64,000 bases of DNA from Homalodisca vitripennis (Eukaryota; Arthropoda; Insecta; Hemiptera; Cicadellidae), in assembly GCF_021130785.1 (NCBI RefSeq), contig NC_060214.1, forward strand, positions 104,338,001-104,402,000, read 5' to 3'. Positions within the stretch are counted from its first letter, which is position 1. Each line of letters opens with the position of its first letter. The position numbers and the translations under genes were made by a program. Shown in pieces: positions 23,301 through 35,519 of the stretch. The notes beneath the pieces are model-generated. The model was not told the DNA's origin and did no database searches. It was given only the letters and a program-made list of their open reading frames with translations.

Positions 23301-26300
23301 GATAAAAAAAAATTAATTAAAAAAGCCGGGTTTTTAAAAGTTTTTGCAAAAATTTTATTTCTTTATTCTTTAAATTTTTTTTAAAGTTTTTAACAGTTTA
23401 AAAATTTAAAAATTTTTTAAAATTTTTTTTAAAGTTATAAAAATACCAAAATTTTTTTTTCAAAACCAAGTGAAAACCCCCCCCAAAAAAATTTTTCCCT
23501 AAAAGGGTTTTTCTTTTAAAAATTTTTTAATTTGGTTTTTTTTTAAAAAAAAAAATTTTTTTCCCCAAAAAAAAGTTAAGGAAAAAAGTTAATTTTAAAA
23601 AAAGAATTGTAAAAATTTAAAAAATAGAAAAAACAAGTTTAATAAATTTGCCACGTTTAAAATTTTTAAAAAAAAAAACTATTTTTTAAATTTTTTTTTA
23701 ATTTGTTTCAAAAAAGTTTAGTTCTTTTTTTAATTGTTTTTATTTTAAAAAAATAATTTTATTAAGTTTTTTAAAATTTTTTTTCCTAAAATTTTTTTAA
23801 AAATTTTCCCCATTCTTTCCAAAAATTTTACAATAAAAATTTTAATTAAAAACCCCAGAGAAAAAAAAATTATTTTTTTAAAATTTTTTTAAACGTTTTT
23901 ATTGTTGCATTAAATAAACTAAAAAATTTAAATTGGGAAAAAGAAAAAAGGGTTGTTTTAAAAATTCTTGGGGAAAAAACCTTTTTTTAATTAAAAACCC
24001 CCCCCAAAATTTTGGGCTACGGGGTTTTTTTTTTCGTTAAGTGTAAATTTTTATTTAATTTTAAAAAATTTTTTTTTTTTACCATTTTTTTTAAAAAAAA
24101 GTTTTAAATTAAAAATTTTAACTGATTTTTAAAAAATTAAAGGAAAAAAATTTAAAATTTTAAAATTTTAAAAATTTTAAAAATTTTTTTTTAAAAAAAT
24201 TTTTTTTTTTAAATTTTAAAAACTGCCTTTCTTTTTAAAAAATTTTTCCAAAAAAGTTTTTTTTAAAAATTTTTATTTTTAAAAAAAAAAAAATCCCTTT
24301 TTTTATAAAATTAAAAAAAAAAATCCCGATTTTTTTTATTAATTTTGTTTTTTAAAAAAAAATTTTTTAAAAAAAATTTTTTTTTAAAAAAAAGCTTATG
24401 TTTTTTTAAAAATAAACTGTCTAAAAAAAAAATTTTGCTCAATGGTTTTACCTTAATACGTCCCAAATTTTCAATTTTTTTAAAAATTTTCCTAAAACTA
24501 AATTTGGGGACGGGTTTTAAAAAACCCGAAAAGGTTATAATCATTTAAAAACCCTTTTAAAAATTAATTTTATATATGATTTCGATATTTTTTTTTTGAA
24601 AATTTTTTTTTAAAAAACTGTCCAAAGGATTTTCAAAAAATTTAGGAAAATTTTTAAATTTTTAATAAAATTTAAAATGGAAGACCTGTAAAAATAACCA
24701 AAAAAGGGAAAGTTTTTTAGAACAAAATAAAAAAAAAAAATTTTGGGTTTGAAACAAAAATTTTAAAAAATAAACTTCAATTTAATTCACTCTAAAGCCT
24801 TTAAAAACTAAAATGAAAAAAAAATTTTTTAATTATTTTAAGTTTAATTATCATTTCTATTTTGTATTTAATTTTTAAAATTTATTTTTTTTACAAATTA
24901 AAAATTTTTTTCTTCGGACAAACTTTTTTAATTTATTTTTTATTTTATTTTAAAAAAAAAAAGGCCCCAAAAAAAATTAAATTTTTAAAAAGCTGGTTGT
25001 TTTAAAAGTCCCTAAATTGTGTTTTTAAATCGGAAAAAATTTTTTGGGAAAAAAAAGGAAAAATTTTGGTAAATAAAAAAAGAAAAAAAGGGGCAAAAAA
25101 AAAAAAAAGTGAACTTTTTTTTTAATATATAAAAAAACCATTTTATTTTTAAAAAAAACTTTTAAACGTTTTAAAAAAATTTTATAACTTAAAAATTTTG
25201 GTCCAGTTAGTTCGGGGTTTTTTTATTTAAAAAAAAAAAAAAAATTTTATTTTTTCAATATTGTTTTTAAAAAAAACAAAAAAAATTTTAAAACCCCTTT
25301 TTTTTATTTTTCTTTTTTTCCTAAAATTTTTTCTTTTTAAAATTTTTTCTTTTTTAAAAATTTTAAAAAAAAAGTTTTAAAAATTTTTTTTTTAACTTTT
25401 AAAATTTTTTTAAATTTTGGATTTAAATTAAAATTTCTTTAATAATTACAAAATTTTTTAAAAATTTTTTTTATTTTTCAAAAATTTTTTGGGGGGGTTT
25501 CTAATAAAAAAAATTTTTTAGGAAACCCAACAAAATTTTTTACCCCTTTTTTGGAGTTTGGCCCCCTAACTTTGTGTGTCTAAACAAACCCAATATTTTA
25601 AATTTTAAAGGTTTTTGGGTTTTTTAAATTGATTCCTTTTAGCAAATTTTTTAAAATTTTCCCAATTTTTTTAGTGTACCTTTTTTTTTTTAAAATTTTT
25701 GTAAAATTTTTTGATCTTTAAACTTTTTTTAAAAAAAAGTGAATTTAAATTTTTTAAGGTCCAAAAAAAAAAAACGGATAAATTTTTTTTTCAATTTTTT
25801 CCTCTTTAAAAGAATGCCCCCTTTTAATTTTATTTAAAAAGGGGTTAAAAATTCGAACAAAATTTAAAAAAATGTTAATTTAAAAAAAAAACAAAAAATA
25901 TTTTTTTTATTCCTTAGTAAAATAAAATAAAATCCGAATTTTATTTTTTAAAATTTTCATTTCTAATTTATTTTGGGGAAATAATGGGGGGTATATATTT
26001 TTACAGTTCCCTTCCCCCCGGTAAATTTAAGGGAATTTATTTTACCCCCCTTTTTAATGGAAAAATTTTTTAATTTAAAAAACCCCCGTCTACCAAAAGA
26101 CACTTAAATTAAATAGTTTTGGGGGAAAAAATTTTTTTAAAAGATTTGGGTTTTGGAAATTTTTAACCCCCAAATTTTTTTTCCCAAAAATTTTAATTTG
26201 AATTGTTGGTATTTTTCTTTGTGGAACTTTTTTAAAGATAGAAAAAAATTTATTATTGCATAAAATTTTAAGGGGAATTTTTTTAAAAAAACGTTAATAA

Positions 26301-29300
26301 AAAATTTTAAAAAATTTTTGGGGGTTTTCCCCAAAAAAATTTCTAAACAATAAAATTTAATTAAAATTTTATTTGGGAAAACATTTTAAATTTGAAAAAA
26401 AGGGAAAAACCCCAATTTTTTCAATTTTTTTAAAAAATAAATAAATTTCTTTTTAAACCAATAAATAGGTATTGAATTTTCTTTTTAAAATTTTTAAAAA
26501 AGGTCCGTTTGGGCAATTTTTTTATTTTTTAAAAATTTTAAAAATATAAAAAAAAATGTCTGCTTGAATTTTTCATGGGGTTTTTTTTGAAGCCGGGGGG
26601 GGTAACGTCGTTTTCTTTTGCACATTTTTTCATTTCAAAAAAATTTTTTTTTTAACACTTAAAGGTTTTTTGGGGGTTTTAACAATGGGGGTTTAAGGTT
26701 TCATTTTAGGTTAAGTCTCTTTTAAAAGCCTTTTAAAAAAAACCCCCAAAATTTTGAAAAACCTGGCCCCTTTTTAAATAATTGGTTTTAATTAAGTTTT
26801 TTAAAAATGGGGTTGGTTGGAAAAAAATACGTTCAAGTGTTTTGGGGGCCTTAAAAAATTATTTAAAATAAAAAAAATAAGGTCAATTTAAAGGGCTTTG
26901 TTTTTATTTTTATAATTAAATTTTAAATTTGAATTCCTTGGGGACCCTTTTTTTAAAAATTTTGGTTTTTTATAGATTAATTTTTAAAAAATTTTTAAAA
27001 AAAGATTTTTTTTAAAAAAAATTAAAGTTTTTTAAAAAAATTAAAATGGGTTTTTTAAAAAAAAAAAAAAAAAAAATAATAGTATTTTAATGTAATGAAT
27101 GGGGGTTTTTAAATTAAAAAGTAATCTATTACTTTTCACCTTTATTTTTCAAAAGTTTTCCCCAAATTTTGGGTTAAACCGGGGTTTTAATTTTGTTCCT
27201 TAAAAAGGAAAAAAATTAATTTTTTTTTTTTAAATTTTTATTTTAATTTCTTTTAAAAAATTTGGGTTTTACTTTAAAGGGTTTAATAAAAAATATTTCC
27301 GTTGCAAAAAATTTTTTGTAACTTTTTATTAAAAAAATTTAAAAAAAAGGGTTTTATACTATGGTTTAACCAAAATTAATTTTTTTAATTTAAAAAAAAT
27401 TTAAAAATAAAAATTATAAAAGTTGTAACAAAAAAAATTTTTTTTAAAAATTTTTTAATTTTTAAACGGCTTAAAAATGTTAAAAAAGGTTTAAATTAAA
27501 ATATCCCCAAAAAAGACATCCAATTTGGGGTTTTTATTTTTCCTTTTTTAAAAATTTAAAAAAAACCCTTGCCGAATTTTTTCGAAAATAAAGGAAGTTT
27601 TAAAAAAAAAATTTTTAAAATCCGGGGTTTTTAAAGATTAGGGTTTAATTTAAAATTTAAAATAAATAAAAAAAATAAAAAACCTTTTAATGAAATAACC
27701 CTTTTTGTTTTAATTTAAACCCAAAAATGTGAAAAATAACAAAAAGTTTTAAAAATTTTTTTGGATTTAAAAAATTAACCCCAAAAGAATTTGGGGAAAC
27801 CCCCATTATTTAAAGGTTTTTTTATTTTTTCCCCGATTATAGGATTTTTGGACGCATTTTTACTTTAAACCAATTTTGGACCCTCAAGGGGTAAAAATAA
27901 TTTAGAAGGTCTTAGAAAACGAATTTCTTGGGAAAAAAGGGATTTTAAAAACCTTAAAAAAAAAACTAGTTTAATTTTTAAATAACCCCAAATTAAAGAT
28001 TTAAATTTTTTTGTGTTTTAAAAGAAAAATTTTTTTTGTTATATTTTAAAAAAAAAAAATTAAAGGCTTCCGGGAGGTTAAATTTATTGTTAGAAACACT
28101 ACAAAATAAATAATCCTTTAAAATCCATTAGTTAGTATTGGAAATGGGTTTTGGAGGGTTTTCCCAAAAAAAGTGATTTTCCCGTAAAAAAAATTTATTG
28201 AAAAGGAAAAAAGGGGGGGATCCCTTATCTTTGTTTTTATGGGCGTAAAGGTTATTTCAACCCCTGTGTTTAATTTTAAAAAATTTTTAAAAAAAATTTT
28301 TTTACTTAAATTGTTTGCTGTTTTAACCCGGAAAAAATTAAATAGAATAAGGGTTTTAATTTTTTTTTCCCCCGTCTAAAAAAAAAGGTTTAAAAAAATA
28401 AATTTAAAAATTTTAAATTTTTAAAAAAATTTTTTGAAAACATTTTTTTGTAAATTTAATTTTTTTACGTTTTTTCAAACGAAAAAAAGTATTTAAAATT
28501 TTAACCTAGAATTTTGGGTTAAATTTTAAAAGGGGGAATGGTTTTTTTAAAAAATTTTAGGAACTGGTTGGGGGTTTCCCGCCAAAAATTTTTTTAACAT
28601 TTTTTTCTTTTATTAAAAAAATTATTCTTACCGCTTTTTTTAAAATTTGTTTCAATTTTTTTTAAATTTTAAAAACACGCTTTTGCCAAATGTAAAACTC
28701 TAGGCTAAAAAATTAATTAAAAAATTTTTTTAATTTTTTATTTAAAATAAATTATAATTTGAAAAAATAAATTTTTTTTTTTAAAATTTTTTATTTGAAC
28801 AATTAGAGCAAAAATTTCATTGGGCAAAATTTTTTAAAATTTAAAAATCCAAAAAGCTTTTTTTTGTAAAAAAAAGTAATAAAATTTGAAGTATTTTTAA
28901 AATTTAACAAAAAATTGTTTATTTTTTAAAATTTTTAAAAAAATTTTGTGGGTTATAAACTTTTTTTAAAACAAAAAATTAAATTTTTAAAAATTTTTTA
29001 GTTTCTTTGGTTTTTCTTAAATTTTTTAAAAAGGTTTTTAAAAAAAATTTTTTGTTATTAATTAGGAAAAAGTAAAAAATTTTAAAGTTTGAAAAAATTT
29101 AAAATGAAAATTTTGAAAAACCCTTTTTAACAAATTTTTTTAAAAATGTAAAAATTTTAAAAAACGGGTTTTAAAAAATTTTAAATTTGGTTCATTTTAA
29201 AAAAAAACCCCTTTTTGGGGAAAATCATTTTAAAAAAAATTTTTTTTTTCCTTATAATTTTAAAAAAAATTAAATTGTTATTGGGAAAATTTAAAAAAAA

Positions 29301-31015
29301 AAATTTTATTTATTTTTTGGTAAAAAGAAAAAAATTTGATTTTAATTTTTTTTAAATAAATGTTTTAAATTTACTTATTTAAAGGGGGCCTTCCCAAAAA
29401 AAACCCCTTTTTTTTAAAATTTAAAATTTTCCAAATTTAAATAAAATTTTTTTTTATTTTTTTAAAATAAAAATAAAAAAAAAAAAAATAAAATTTTGGA
29501 ATAAAAAAAACAAAAATTTTTAATTCTTTTTTTGGAACCAATTAAATTTTAAAAAAAATTTTTTTAAAAAAATATAATTTAAAAATTAAATTTTTTAATT
29601 TTTAACCTTTAAAACCAAAAATTTTTTTTAAAGAAATCGGGGGATAAAACCATTTTTTTTGGTTTTAGTTTTTTTTTAAATTTCTTAAAGGTTTTTAAAT
29701 TTGGTTTTTAAAGGGTTTCAAATTAATTTTTTAAAAAAAGGTTTTAAATGGGGGTGTTTTTAAAAAATAAAATTTATTTTTTAAAATTGAAATTAAGTTA
29801 ATTTTCAACCCAAAAAATTTTTATTATTTGAAAATTTTTTTTAAAAATTTTACACTCGAAAACCTAAAAAATGTTTTTAAGTTTTTAATTTTTGGGAAAT
29901 ATTATTTGAAAGGGGAAAAAAAATAAAAAAATTAATTTTATTTCCGTAAAAAATCATTTTTCCCTTTTAAAAAACCCCTCAAGCAGGATTTTGTTTTAAA
30001 CCTTTTTTTACGGGGGAAAATTTCACATTTTTTAAAAAAATAGAATTTTTTATTTTAATTTTTTTAAAGGGGTTTTATTTAATATATTTAAATTTCCTTT
30101 TTTTTTAAAAATAATAATTTTTTTATAAAAAATTTTAAAAAATAAAAAAATAATTTAATAAAAAAATTTTTAATTTTTCCCAAAAAAATAAATTTTTAAA
30201 AAAAAACCAAACCCTTTTTTTTTGAAAAATGATTTTTTGCCCAAAATTAACAAAAAATTTAACAATTGGTTGGGGCCCCCAAAGGTTTGAAAAAGGGGGG
30301 GAGGGGGAAAACGAATCCCAAAGGGCCCAACGCGAAAACCTATTCAATTTTACTTTTTGTTAAAAAATTTGGGTTTGGTTTTAAAAAACTTTTAAAAAGG
30401 TTTTGTTTTTTTAACCTTTTAATGTAGGGCAGCAAATCATTATGTCGGTCTTCCCTTTTAAAAAATTTTTTTTAAGGCTTTTTAAAACCTTTTTAAAAAA
30501 AAATTTTTAAAAAAAGGGAAAACACGAATTGACTTTAACCAAAATTTTCTTAAAAAAAACAACCGTCATTTGAATTTTATTTTTCCAAAAAAATTTTCTA
30601 AATCGTTAAAAAAAAAAATGGGCAATCCCCGGTTTTTTTAAGAAAATTTTAAAAAACCCGGGGAAAAAATTTGCGGGGGAAAAATTTTTTTTTAAAAATT
30701 TAAAAAAAATAAGTAAAATGTTCCTTTTTTTTTTTTAAAGTATTTTTTTTTAAAATTAAAAAATTTTAAATTTTTATTTGAAGAAAAGGTTGAATTTTTA
30801 TTTTTTTATTCCCTTTTAAAATTTTTGTTGCTTTTTATTTTTTATTTTTTACAAAAGGGGGGTTAAATACATTAAAATTAAAATTTACCCAATATTTCCG
30901 TTGGTTTTTTTTATACTTCCAAAAAAAAAATTTTTTTAAAAACCCTTTTTCATTTAAAAAAATAATAAAAAGTTTAAAATTGTTAGAAAAAAGGGGCCCC
31001 CGGGGTTTTTCCCCA
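20381..31015. other. 10.6-kb homopolymer-saturated block, probable sequence failure
   Basis: Almost every base here sits in a run of three to ten identical bases, mainly A and T, with G runs around 20780-20930 and 21390-21610. Ordinary mixed words, CA/TG-rich sequence and normal splice or coding signals disappear. The right border is sharp: a series of G, C and T runs ends near 31015 and normal text resumes (GTAAACAACGCAAACCAGC). No known eukaryotic sequence class looks like this. It is most simply a stretch where base-calling or consensus failed. Open frames inside it (poly-Lys, poly-Phe, poly-Gly) are artefacts. It occupies the place where LRR exons would be expected. Confidence 0.85.
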
Positions 31016-31269
31016 GGGGAACGTAAACAACGCAAACCAGCAAACACGAACTCCTTCGAAGCCCCAAACAAATTATATTCAAACAGCTGCCTGGCGAAGC
31101 TCAAAAAATACGACCAAAAAAAAACACGTCCATAGAGGAATATAAAAAATAATATAATATAAATACTTTGTGGTTTTCAAAGCACTAATCAACCTATCGA
31201 TTTATGTCAAACAATTCGCGGCAATATCAGATCGATTTTTTATAAGAAAAATTACAGGCGAAAAACGTG

Positions 31270-31330
31270 ACGTACCTATATTACGGCCGTTGGGCGATTT
31301 TCAGTTTGAGTAGCCGTAATATAGGTACGT
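31270..31330. repeat. 18-bp inverted repeat, hairpin
   Basis: ACGTACCTATATTACGGC at 31270-31287 is matched by GCCGTAATATAGGTACGT at 31313-31330 with a 25-bp loop. It is followed by CGTGCAAAGGGTTAAC, so it may mark a repeat end. Confidence 0.85.
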
Positions 31331-31489
31331 TTGCGTGCAAAGGGTTAACACATTTACTGCAATTGTATACTGACTGAGTGATCTAGATTTGTCTATATAT
31401 AGAAACTCAAAAAGAACACGTTAATGAAGAAAACAGGATTTTTCTTACACTTTCCAACGTTTAATGATACAAATAAATCAATAACACAA

Positions 31490-31586
31490 CGTTTCGAGAT
31501 CTGCTCTCTTCTTCCGGTAAATAACTAACCTAACACATAATGTAGTTATTTACCTGAAGAAGAGATCTGATTGCAGATCTCGAAAC
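31490..31586. repeat. Head-to-head pair of CTGAAGA stem-loop motifs
   Basis: The minus-strand unit at 31490-31526 and the plus-strand unit at 31544-31586 are inverted copies. The plus copy reads AGTTATTTACCTGAAGAA, then GAGATCTG-ATTG-CAGATCTC, then GAAAC. The 8-bp stem is perfect. The layout CTGAAGA, one extra base, stem, GAAA recalls a hammerhead-ribozyme core, but the extra base before the stem departs from the canonical fold. It may be the end of a retroelement. Confidence 0.7.
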
Positions 31587-32289
31587 TTAGTTTTACTGAC
31601 TGTTTGTATTACTGACGGATGGCAAATTTCCATAAAAAATCTTGTTTCCTTCACAATTCTCCATCTTCATAAACAAACTTCAACTAAAGAACCCGTTAAT
31701 ATTGACATTCAGAGAAAAACTTAGTCATAAGAAATATCACGGCATTTAACAGGTTCCTGTACGATCCACGGCGGTCTACCGTGCTCAACGTGTTAATGTC
31801 TCCCTATACAAGTTTTAATTTTAGCTTGAGTAATTGTCTAGGTTATGCATGCGTAAAACAAATAAAATTTATTTAATTATGTTTTCAAAAATTAACCTTT
31901 TGAGATTTTTTGTTTACACTTATCTTGTCTGCAAAATAGCTTTTATAATAGCTAATATGTTATTTAAAATAATAATGTTTAGAATAAAACACTAATTTTC
32001 AATAGTAGATTAAATCAAATACAAAGTTTATTTTTAATAATAAGATAATGGGATATAATATTTATATTATATATAAAGCATTCAAATAAGAAATCATTTT
32101 TATTATTTAAATAGGGTTTGCACAATGCTTTGTCTTAGTCTAATGGCATTCAGATTTATGGTCCCTAACACAAAAATCATCTGCTCAAATTCCTTGTAAA
32201 ATATATCATAATCCGCTTGTAATATAAATTAATTTAATAAATGCAATTTAACAAAATGTACATATTAAAGTCCCCTCATCTTGTTCCAG

Positions 32290-32493
32290 GGTTACTGATG
32301 AGTTTCGGTTTTGCTGCCTGGCAAGACATTGTCCGACTCTGCCTTCCGCCCCCTGATGAGTTCAGCAGCTGCGAGGATCTGATGAGCAATCTCGTCCTGA
32401 GGACTGTGTGTTCTGGCTGCTAGCAGGCATTGCGATCGTGGGAAACATCCTTGTCATTGTTTGGCGGAGCGGCTATAGCTTATTGCAATCAGG
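32290..32493 (+). CDS. Hinge and TM1 exon of receptor
   Basis: Acceptor TTGTTCCAG ends at 32289 and donor GTACTTAC starts at 32494 after one extra G. One frame gives VTDEFRFCCLARHCPTLPSA. A second gives PPDEFSSCEDLMSNLVLR, the hinge typical of LGR receptors (xDEFSSCEDLM). A third gives VFWLLAGIAIVGN and ILVIVWRSGYS, which is TM1 with the conserved GN. The first shift sits in a C run (five C where six are needed) and the second at TGTGTGTTC. The exon joins in frame to VHSFLI at 35315 through ..CNQ. This exon founds the TM1 array that follows. Confidence 0.88.
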
Positions 32494-33640
32494 GTACTTA
32501 CTTATCATGCAATCTACCACTGAGACTGTGTCTGGCTGCTAGCGGGCATTGCGATCGTGGGATACACCCTTCACATTATTTGGTGGAGCGGTTATATCTA
32601 TTGCAACCAGGTACTTACCTATATCATGCAATTCTACCACAGAGCCAGTGTCTGGCCGCTAGCAGGCATTGCGATCGTGAGGAAACATCCTTGTCATTGT
32701 TTGGCGGAGCGGCTATAGCTATTGCAATCAGGTACTTACTTATCATGCAATCTAGCACTGAGACTGTGTCTGGCTGCTAGCGGGCATTGCGATCGTGGGA
32801 AAACACCCTTGTCATGTTGTTTTGGCGGAGCGGCCGGCTATAGCTATTGCAATCAGGTACTTACTTATCATGCAATCTAGTACTGAGACTGTGTCTGGCT
32901 GCTAGCGGGTATTGCGATCGTGGAAACACCCTTCTCATTGTTTGTTTGGTCGAGCGGTGTTTATATCTAATTGCAACCAGGTACTTACCTATCATGCAAT
33001 CTACCACTGAGCCAGTGTCTGGCTGCTAGCAGGCATTGCGATCGTGGGAAACATCTTTTCATTGTTTGGCGGAGCGGCTATAGCTATTGCAATCAGGTAC
33101 TTACTTATCATGCAATCTAGTACTGAGACTGTGTCTGGCTGCTAGCGGGCATTGCGATCGTGGGTAAGCACCCTTCTCATTGTTTGGTGGAGCGGTTATA
33201 TCTTATTGCAACCAGGTACTTACCTATCATGCAATCTTACCACTGAGCCAGTGTCTGGCTTGCTAGCAGGCATTGCGATCGTGGGAAACATCTTTTTCAT
33301 TGTTTGGCGGAGCGGCTATAGCTATTGCAATCAGGTACTTACTTCTAATGCAATATACCACCGAGCCAGTGTCTGGCTGCTAGCAGGAATTGCGATCGTA
33401 GGAAACACCCTTTTCATTGTTTAGTGGAGCGGCCATAGCTATTGCAACCAGGTACCTTACTTATCATAAAATCTACCACTGAGCCAGTGTCTGGCTGCTA
33501 GCAGACATCGAGATCATGGGAAACATATTCGTCGTTGTTGGGCAGATTTGCTACAGCTCTGCATCCAGAAACTTATTCACCATTTAATCTAGTTGTTGGA
33601 CCGTATGAAGGCCGCTAAGAGACATTGGTGATCATAGGAA
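32402..33640 (+). repeat. ~118-bp tandem array of the TM1 exon end and donor
   Basis: Donor-like CAG|GTACTTAC sites recur at 32494, 32611, 32732, 32857, 32981, 33097, 33216, 33335 and 33452, spaced 116-125 bp. Each unit holds 27-30 bp of intron start, then the TM1-coding half-exon (TGGCTGCTAGC, GGCATTGCGATCGTGGG) and a donor. Two variants are mixed: a (CTATTGCAATCAG, AGTACTGAGACTGTG) and b (CTATTGCAACCAG, CCACTGAGCCAGTG). They largely alternate. The unit is close to 117 bp (39 codons), so read-through keeps the frame, usually with one TGA per unit. The last unit decays by 33640. Confidence 0.95.
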
Positions 33641-33799
33641 AAGGCGCGATGACACGTCCTGGCAACAATACCTTTGCCGAGTCCGTCACCAGCTGCTAAC
33701 CTGCCACCTCATCTCCTTTGATTCCTGAATTAAGTTATTCTATTTCTGTTTTTCCTGGGTGCTCCACTTTAACCAACGTTTCCCATCTAATACAAACGA
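33641..33799. other. Spacer between TM1 array and LINE remnant
   Basis: Mixed sequence with no recognised frame. It may already belong to the 5' part of the LINE copy that follows. Confidence 0.3.
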
Positions 33800-34620
33800 A
33801 TTCAACATTTCTCAATGGGTTTCAAAATGCCCAATCTGCCACTAACAAGCTCAACGAAATTGAACTGATAAGTGAATAAATGAACCACAGATGTAGTTGT
33901 ATTGGAGAAACGGTTTTTTAACGACATTGGCCTAAAGCAAATTCTAAATTTCGTATTAGCTAATTCATATTGCTGACATCTTTCCAAAAGAGGAGGTGTC
34001 GCCATTTTTTCGTCAGGAAAAATTTTACTTTTTCTCCCTTTTCACTTTTCACTCGTTACAAGTATTGAAAAGATTTAGAAAGAAACAGTCGGGATGGAAT
34101 CCAATCCAAAACAGAGACAAAATTAACATCATCGGAATCTCGTAATTCTCTCCCAATGGGAATAAGGGAAATTCACTTAATAACATTTTTAAGCCCTACT
34201 AATGGATTTGACTATCCATTAAGTTATGTTCTAATGGGGGATTTTAACATAAATGCGATCAACATGCAATAACATCAATTAGCGTCGCTGCTCTGTCTCT
34301 AAATTCCTGGAAAACAACTCTGCTTTTTACTTACTAAATGTGCCATGATGAATAGCCGAGACATACATGAGTATGAGACTAGGGACAGAGATATCTACCA
34401 AACTGGTAGACACAGTACTATAGTTTATGAACGTTTGCCTTCACAGACAGGTGATTATCTCGTCAACAAATTACCAGATTCAATTAAAAGCGCCTCAAAA
34501 CATCCAAGGTGTTTAAAAACTCGGTTGAAGCACTTTTAGTGTCACAAACCTTTTATAATGATAGCGAGGTTTTGGTATGTGAATCGAAGAGAACCAATTA
34601 AGGAAACTGGCTCACTCTGT
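33800..34620 (+). mobile_element. LINE (Jockey/CR1-like) remnant with internal deletion
   Basis: Frame pieces show an apurinic-type endonuclease: NAQSATNKLNEIELISE near 33820-33870, RGGVAIF at 33989-34008 and MGDFN at 34234-34248, the GDFN signature. Directly after comes the far C-terminus of a LINE polyprotein: DIYQTGRH, VYERLPSQTGDYLVNK, LPDSIKSASKHPRCLKTRL, then a stop after KHF at 34537-34539. The whole reverse-transcriptase core is missing between about 34290 and 34345. Many stops show it is dead. Confidence 0.75.
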
Positions 34621-35314
34621 AGCTGGGAGTGGGAATAATTGGCGAACGAATGAATACATGTAAGTTTGCAAATTGTATGTTTTAAATGACATTTCTGGAG
34701 GCGTGTAATGACAAACTTTTAGCGAGTTAAGAATAAAAAATTGACTTTTGACATTCTTCGTTAAAATTTTCTGGTAATAAAAATCTGGTTTGATTTAATA
34801 TGATCTATGTTCTTAACCTAATAAATAATAAACTTACAATCCTTGGAAATGTCCTGGAAAATAAATTTATTTCAGTTTCATTTTCGAGTTTGCTTTCTTT
34901 TGGCATGTCTTCCTAAAGTGAGTCCGCAGCATACCTACAGACAGATTAGTAGTAATCCACGAGCATTAGCATTTTCAAAAATCCCTACAGCCTAGAAATG
35001 GCTGTACAGTCCTGTGTATTTAATTTTTTTTATTGGCATATCAAAAAATTCTCAGGCATAAATAAAAGTATTATCCTGAAATAATACTACGTCACTGTAT
35101 CTCCAAAACAAGGTCTCATTAGTTATTTTTAAGGTTATTATAAAATTTTGTATGTTTAAAAATGTAAGCTAGTTTCTTCTAGTCTGAAACACAAATTGTA
35201 ATTGTAATTTTATTTTATTGTAGTAAATTGATATCAAATATACACTTGTAATTAGAATTATCTGGATTCTCCATCTCATTGCACAGCATTATGCCATATT
35301 TTTCTTTCTCCCAG
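34621..35314. other. Intron / LINE 3' flank, nothing further recognised
   Basis: The first ~150 bp may be the LINE's 3' untranslated tail. The rest is AT-rich intron leading into the TM2 exon. Confidence 0.4.
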
Positions 35315-35519
35315 GTGCATTCATTCCTAATCACCAACTTGGCCGTGGGTGATCTACTCATGGGCTCCTATCTACTCACAATAGCTCTCGTAGATCGTCA
35401 CTACCGTGGAGTCTACTTCATATACGATTCCGCCTGGAGATCTAGTCGTTATTGCGCAATGGCTGGCTGGATTTCTCTCCACATTCCTCCAGTGAGTTGT
35501 TCTGTCTTCACCCTTACAG
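35315..35519 (+). CDS. TM2 to TM3-start exon of receptor
   Basis: Acceptor TTTCTCCCAG ends at 35314 and donor GTAATA starts at 35520. The frame opens VHSFLITNLAVGDLLMGSY, which is TM2 with the conserved NLAxxD. Then come RHYRGVYFIYDSAWRSSRYC, the first extracellular loop with its WR and the TM3 cysteine. The following AMAGWISLHIPPVSC reads poorly. Small surplus bases near GGCTGGCTGG, TCCTCC and TTGTTC would restore an LGR-like FLSTFSSELS before SVFTLT. The exon ends after one base of a codon completed by the 38269 exon. Confidence 0.92.

Larger units (their letters stand above)
31016..32289. other. Intron with two inverted repeats
   Basis: Normal sequence between the homopolymer block and the TM1 exon. 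It holds two hairpin-forming repeats (31270-31330 and 31490-31586) and otherwise nothing that I can identify. Confidence 0.5.

Noticed and set aside
20769..31104. Open frames of 60-91 codons rich in Lys, Phe, Gly or Pro on both strands
   Set aside because: They lie within the homopolymer block and reflect A, T, G or C runs, not coding.
31490..31586. Calling the stem-loop a functional hammerhead ribozyme
   Set aside because: One extra base between CTGAAGA and stem II departs from the canonical core, and no stem I/III pairing could be confirmed by eye.
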